Below, piece after piece: positions 60,406 through 64,000 of a DNA stretch of 64,000 nt. Made by a program: the position numbers and the translations under genes. The number at the start of each line of letters is the position of its first letter. Positions within the stretch are counted from its first letter, which is position 1. The notes below the pieces were generated by a model that saw only the letters and a program-made list of their open reading frames with translations, was not told where the DNA came from and searched no databases. Location: NCBI GenBank assembly GCA_031415015.1, contig JANOQT010000037.1:1-64000 (forward strand), read 5' to 3'. This DNA is from JAUYQR01 sp031415015 (GTDB lineage: Bacteria; Pseudomonadota; Alphaproteobacteria; Rhodobacterales; Rhodobacteraceae).

Positions 60406-62171
60406 CAGCCTGATGCTCCCGGCGGTGTGATCTGGAGCGGCCCAATCCAGTTGCCGCTATCCATGTCCCTGTCCCACCAAGAATGACTGACTGCGCCCTG
60501 ATCATCCACCCAGAATGCGCTGACCATGTGGGGCAGAGGTGAGACTGCAGATACTTGCGAGCCAGGACGAACTGAATGTGGCGCGGTGATCGCAAACGTA
60601 TCGCTCCAACCCGCTCCCGGATTCCACCAGGCAGAAATGACTGCGCCACGACTGCCTACCCAAAATACATCCATATGATTAGGCAACCGCGCCACGGCAG
60701 CGATGGCGGTTCCACGCCGCGCTGATCGTACCCGAGAAATAGGGAAGGGTGCGTTCCAGATGCCACTATTAACATCACGGCTCCACCAGGCGCTGTAGAC
60801 GGCACCATTCTGGTTCACCCAGAACACATCCACATGATGCGGCAACCGCGCAACTGCGGCAACCTGCGCCCCGGGCCGCGCAAACCCCGCCGGGGTGACG
60901 GAAAACGGCGGAGTCCAGACACCGTTGTTCGCGTCGCGGTCCCACCACGCAGAGTTGACCTCACCTTGATTGTTCACCCAGAAGACATCGACATGATGCG
61001 GCAACCGCGCCACTGCGGAAACATATCCGCCGAGTGCCACGGCACCGGGGGGAGTGATCGCGAACGGCGCGCTCCAGTTGCCGCCATTCGCGTCGCGGTT
61101 CCACCAGGCTGACCAGACCGCACCCTCACCGTTGACCCAGAAGAGATCAACATGATGGGGCAAACGGGATACTGCCGCGACAGGTGCCCCGGGATAGGCC
61201 ACCCCCGGCAAAGTGACCTCAAAGGGAGGATTCCAGCCACCATTGTTCGCATCGCGGTTCCACCAAGCAGAGCAAACCGCGCCCTGACCGTTTACCCAGA
61301 AGGTATCGACATGATGCGGCAATCTTGATTGCACTGCCACGGGCGAGCCACGCACGGCAGCCCCGGCTGCGGTGATCGGAAAAATCGCGTTCCAGGTACC
61401 GCCGTTTGCGTTGCTGCCGGACCAGGCAGACGTGACTGCGCCGGCAGGATCAACCCAGAACAGATCCATGTGCTGGGTCAGACGCGACGATGCCAGCATC
61501 TGCGACTGGGCGGGCGTGCTGGCCATCGGCGGATCGGAAGGATCATAATTGTCGTTGCTGAACAGGGTCCGCCACGATTTTCCGAACTGATCGGTGAAGC
61601 AGCTTGCGGCACGATCAGGCTTTAGAATAGTGATCTCGCCAGGGTGGTTCGGGTCATAGACGGCGATGCTGCGATCCTGACGGTCAACCCCATCTTCGTA
61701 CCCTATGGCGAGCACCTGGTGGTTGCCGGTTGGATCGAAGTCCATGCTCATCAGGACCAACATGATTGGCCGCCCTGCCTCGATCGAGGCAGCTATCCCG
61801 TCGGTCTCATCGATGCCTGCCTGAAATTGGTCGCCGACAGAAAGCCCGGGCGTAATCCCGCCAATGAGCGGAAGGATGATGTGCGGCGTTGCCTGCTGGA
61901 TCAGCCTTGCCAGAAATTTCAGGCCCACGTCACTGAGGCTGGTGATCTGGCGATCCATAATATAGTCCGCAAGCGCGTCACCATCCGGCGGTATCCAGTC
62001 GACATTCGGGATTCTACGCTGCGCATTAAAATAGTCGAGCGCGGCATACACCATGCCGCCGCACCTGCCATTAGTCGTGATCTTGAACAAATTCAGGAAG
62101 GAAACATGATTTGAAAACATATTCGGAAACATGAAGCCATGGTTGGCTGGTGAGAAATCAGTGAACTTCAC
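60405..62171 (-). CDS. papain/C39-like domain fused to a seven-repeat PLL-type lectin propeller
   Basis: The GTG at 62171 has GGAG 6 bases upstream, giving 588 residues. The N-terminal part (about 1-210) has the order of a papain-fold peptidase: Cys37 in NGRCGGMVYAALDYF, His151 in GNHQVLAIGYEDG, and Asp173/Asn175 in VYDPNHPGEI. From about 228 to the end there are seven repeats of about 52 residues, each with RLPHHVDVFWV, a G-x-V, SAWW and a W near PF. These resemble PLL lectins, which are seven-bladed propellers binding fucose or methylated sugars. No signal peptide. A secreted toxin or adhesin-type effector is possible. Confidence 0.8.
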   Translation of the reverse strand: MKFTDFSPANHGFMFPNMFSNHVSFLNLFKITTNGRCGGMVYAALDYFNAQRRIPNVDWIPPDGDALADYIMDRQITSLSDVGLKFLARLIQQATPHIILPLIGGITPGLSVGDQFQAGIDETDGIAASIEAGRPIMLVLMSMDFDPTGNHQVLAIGYEDGVDRQDRSIAVYDPNHPGEITILKPDRAASCFTDQFGKSWRTLFSNDNYDPSDPPMASTPAQSQMLASSRLTQHMDLFWVDPAGAVTSAWSGSNANGGTWNAIFPITAAGAAVRGSPVAVQSRLPHHVDTFWVNGQGAVCSAWWNRDANNGGWNPPFEVTLPGVAYPGAPVAAVSRLPHHVDLFWVNGEGAVWSAWWNRDANGGNWSAPFAITPPGAVALGGYVSAVARLPHHVDVFWVNNQGEVNSAWWDRDANNGVWTPPFSVTPAGFARPGAQVAAVARLPHHVDVFWVNQNGAVYSAWWSRDVNSGIWNAPFPISRVRSARRGTAIAAVARLPNHMDVFWVGSRGAVISAWWNPGAGWSDTFAITAPHSVRPGSQVSAVSPLPHMVSAFWVDDQGAVSHSWWDRDMDSGNWIGPLQITPPGASG

Positions 62172-62433
62172 AATAATCTCCAAGTATCAATGATTGAAAA
62201 ACGATGATAAAAAAATTTGTATATCGAGCGTACGCCCCCCCAGAAGTCTGTCAACCCTCGATGGTTGTAAATGTTGTTTCGGAACAGTTGTCCGCCGATA
62301 CCTGTCTTGTTGGGGACGTTTGCTAGGGATAATGCGGTTGCAGCCTTGTCAGAGGGGCACCGGATGCATCCACGACAGGCTCTGCCTTGAGCGCGGTGAA
62401 GTTTTGGAAGATGGCAGAACGACGCGTGCCACC
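62172..62433. promoter_or_regulatory. AT-rich upstream region of the lectin gene
   Basis: The first 60 bases upstream of the lectin gene (62172-62230) are strongly A/T-rich, including a run AAAAAA, and probably hold its promoter. No clear -35/-10 pair is called. The rest, up to the rppH stop, shows no gene. Confidence 0.4.
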
Positions 62434-62913
62434 TTACCCCAGATACCCCTGGAAACTTTGCACCACTTCCTCATAGACCGCGCGTTTGAAGGGCACGATT
62501 TCGGCGATCATCTGATCTGCGCTGATCCAGCGCCAGCTGGAAAACTCCGGGTGGTTTGTGGCGATCTTGATGTCGGCATCGGTGCCCAGAAACCGGAACA
62601 GGAACCATTTCTGCCGCTGGCCGCGATACTTGCCGCCCCAGACTTTGCCCAGCAGCTCGGGCGGCAGGTCGTAAGTAACCCAGCCGTGGGTCTTTGCGAC
62701 CTGGCTTGCCAAATCGGCGGTGATGCCGGTTTCTTCCCACAGTTCACGCAAAGCGGCGGCCTTGGGTTTTTCGCCCTCGTCAATACCGCCTTGTGGCATC
62801 TGCCAGGCAGGGGAGGGACTGTCGAGGCGTTGGCCCGCAAAGACCAGACCCTGATCGTTGATCAGCATCACACCGACGCAGGGGCGGTAGGGGAGGGTTT
62901 CGGGATCGACCAT
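62434..62913 (-). CDS. rppH: RNA pyrophosphohydrolase
   Basis: RppH removes pyrophosphate from the 5' end of mRNA and so starts 5'-dependent decay. The 159-residue Nudix protein has the box GGIDEGEKPKAAALRELW followed by EETGI, with the catalytic Glu residues in place. WQMPQGG, GGKYRGQRQKWFLFRF and WRWISADQM are typical of RppH rather than other Nudix enzymes. It follows ctpA after 34 bases on the same strand, a common order in Alphaproteobacteria. Confidence 0.95.
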   Translation of the reverse strand: MVDPETLPYRPCVGVMLINDQGLVFAGQRLDSPSPAWQMPQGGIDEGEKPKAAALRELWEETGITADLASQVAKTHGWVTYDLPPELLGKVWGGKYRGQRQKWFLFRFLGTDADIKIATNHPEFSSWRWISADQMIAEIVPFKRAVYEEVVQSFQGYLG

Positions 62914-62947
62914 GAGAAATGGGCGGGGTTCTTCCCCGCCCGTTCCC

Positions 62948-64000
62948 TTATGGATCTTGCGGGGCGATAGCGGTCAGCCCCTTGAGGATGTCGACGGCGT
63001 ACGCGAGCTGGTAATCCTCGTCGCGCAGCTTGGCGGATTCTTCGGCGCGGGCCAGTTCTTCTTCGTACAGCCGCTTTTCGTCATCGGTCATCGAATCGTT
63101 GGTAATGGCCCCGCGCAGATCGGCCTCGGACCGGTTCTTCACGGCGGACTTCGGTTCCTCTTCAACGGCTCCGGGCACCGGCGGTTCGACCTGCGGCTGG
63201 TTGACCACGATGTCGGGCGAGATTCCCAGCGCCTGAATGGACCGGCCCGAGGGCGTGTAGTAACGGGCCGTCGTCAGACGCATGGCCCCATCGCCGCGCA
63301 GCGGAATCAACGTCTGGACCGAGCCCTTGCCGAAGCTTTTGGTGCCGACAACGATGGCACGGCGGTGATCTTGCAGCGCACCCGCCACGATCTCAGACGC
63401 CGAGGCCGAGCCGCCGTTGATCAGCATGACAATCGGCTTGCCAGCGATCAGATCGCCGGGCTTGGCGTTGTAACGCTCGCCGCTGGCCGGATCGCGGCCC
63501 CGGGTGGAGACGATCTCGCCCTTTTCAAGGAAGGCGTCCGAGACGGTGATCGCTTCGTTCAGAAGGCCGCCGGGGTTGTTGCGCAGGTCCAGCACGACGC
63601 CGCTGAGCTTATCGATGCCGCCCAGTTCCTCGATGCCCTTCTTGAGTTCGTCATTCACCCCGGTCGTTGTCTGGTCGTTGAAGGTGGTGATGCGCAGCAC
63701 GACGGTGGAGCCGACGACGCGGCCCTTGACGGCGATCAGTTTGATGGTGTCGCGGATGATCGACACGTCGAAGGGTTCCGGCGTGCCTTCGCGCACCACG
63801 GTGATGATGATCTCTGACCCGATCGGGCCACGCATCATGCCGACCGCGTCGTCGAGTACGAGACCAAGCACCGATTCACCGTTTACATGGGTGATAAAAT
63901 CGCCGGCAAGGATGCCGGCCTTGGCGGCAGGTGTGCCGTCCATCGGCGAGATCACCTTGATGAAGCCTTCTTCCTGCGTCACCTCGATGCCAAGGCCGCC
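62948..64000 (-). CDS. ctpA: carboxy-terminal processing protease (S41), partial at the right edge
   Basis: The 3' part of a C-terminal processing protease. The visible 351 residues start with GGLGIEVTQEEG of the PDZ-flanking region, then the PDZ domain (VISPMDGTPAAKAGILAGDFITHVNG). The S41 domain has the catalytic Ser in NGGSASASEIVAGALQDH and the Lys in GTKSFGKGSVQT. The tail is long and acidic. The N-terminus, with the expected export signal, lies beyond the window. It is periplasmic and processes or degrades envelope proteins. Confidence 0.93.
   Translation of the reverse strand, partial: GGLGIEVTQEEGFIKVISPMDGTPAAKAGILAGDFITHVNGESVLGLVLDDAVGMMRGPIGSEIIITVVREGTPEPFDVSIIRDTIKLIAVKGRVVGSTVVLRITTFNDQTTTGVNDELKKGIEELGGIDKLSGVVLDLRNNPGGLLNEAITVSDAFLEKGEIVSTRGRDPASGERYNAKPGDLIAGKPIVMLINGGSASASEIVAGALQDHRRAIVVGTKSFGKGSVQTLIPLRGDGAMRLTTARYYTPSGRSIQALGISPDIVVNQPQVEPPVPGAVEEEPKSAVKNRSEADLRGAITNDSMTDDEKRLYEEELARAEESAKLRDEDYQLAYAVDILKGLTAIAPQDP

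Noticed and set aside
60245..60649. 134-codon minus-strand frame overlapping the lectin gene end
   Set aside because: Most of it overlaps the lectin repeats in another frame; only its short tail outside the gene looks natural, and this is noted separately.
60480..61520. Regular repeats resembling a CRISPR or tandem DNA array
   Set aside because: The ~156-base periodicity is the DNA of the seven protein repeats of the lectin gene; the copies are diverged and in frame.

Overview
The window looks like chromosomal DNA of a GC-rich alphaproteobacterium of the Rhodobacterales (Roseobacter/Paracoccaceae type). The support is the gene complement (DUF2794, IalB family, NlpC/P60 next to a leucyl aminopeptidase, rppH just downstream of ctpA), the strong GC bias, and a perfect alphaproteobacterial LexA box (GAAC-N7-GAAC) in front of dnaE2. 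No rRNA, tRNA, CRISPR array, insertion sequence or prophage was found. The last gene (ctpA) runs off the right edge.

Layout. 1-1.1 kb: two small genes of unknown function. 1.36-4.39 kb: an exported caspase-like protease and an exported S1 serine protease. 4.4-12.1 kb: selenium genes (mnmH, and selD fused to an FAD oxidoreductase) flanking a DUF1287 protein, a formate/nitrite transporter, argE and two exported paralogues. 12.3-15.2 kb: an SOS-controlled dnaE2 that seems to lack its C-terminal domain. 15.5-25 kb: mltB, rnr, a GNAT, dapE, dapD, a LOG-family gene and several small genes of unknown function. 25-25.7 kb: an AT-rich accessory gene. 25.9-34.3 kb: an AlkZ/YcaQ-like DNA glycosylase, a kefB-like antiporter cut in half against rlmN, ialB, an asparaginase, and a murein-peptide cleavage pair (NlpC/P60 and M17 aminopeptidase). 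34.5-36.5 kb: a bicarbonate module (carbonic anhydrase, SbtA, SbtB). 36.5-38 kb: a TetR regulator divergent from a membrane protein, with two matching palindromes between them. 38-46.2 kb: DUF4139 and DUF4424 proteins, a DUF2272/lysozyme-like pair, asd and two MFS carriers.

46.4-60.2 kb is a sugar region. A GH13 glucosidase converges on a tightly coupled operon: ABC importer, GH36 alpha-galactosidase, SDR dehydrogenase, dgoK, dgoA, lactonase, GH42 beta-galactosidase. A divergent iclR-ugpC pair supplies regulator and transport ATPase. Together they would import alpha- and beta-galactosides, release galactose and oxidise it by the De Ley-Doudoroff route. The galactonate dehydratase step is not encoded here.

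60.4-62.2 kb holds the most unusual gene: a 588-residue protein joining a papain/C39-like domain (Cys37, His151, Asp173) to seven ~52-residue repeats that resemble the blades of PLL-type seven-bladed lectins. The window ends with rppH and ctpA. Palindromic repeats at three convergent gene junctions, and a second dispersed hairpin family, run through the intergenic DNA.
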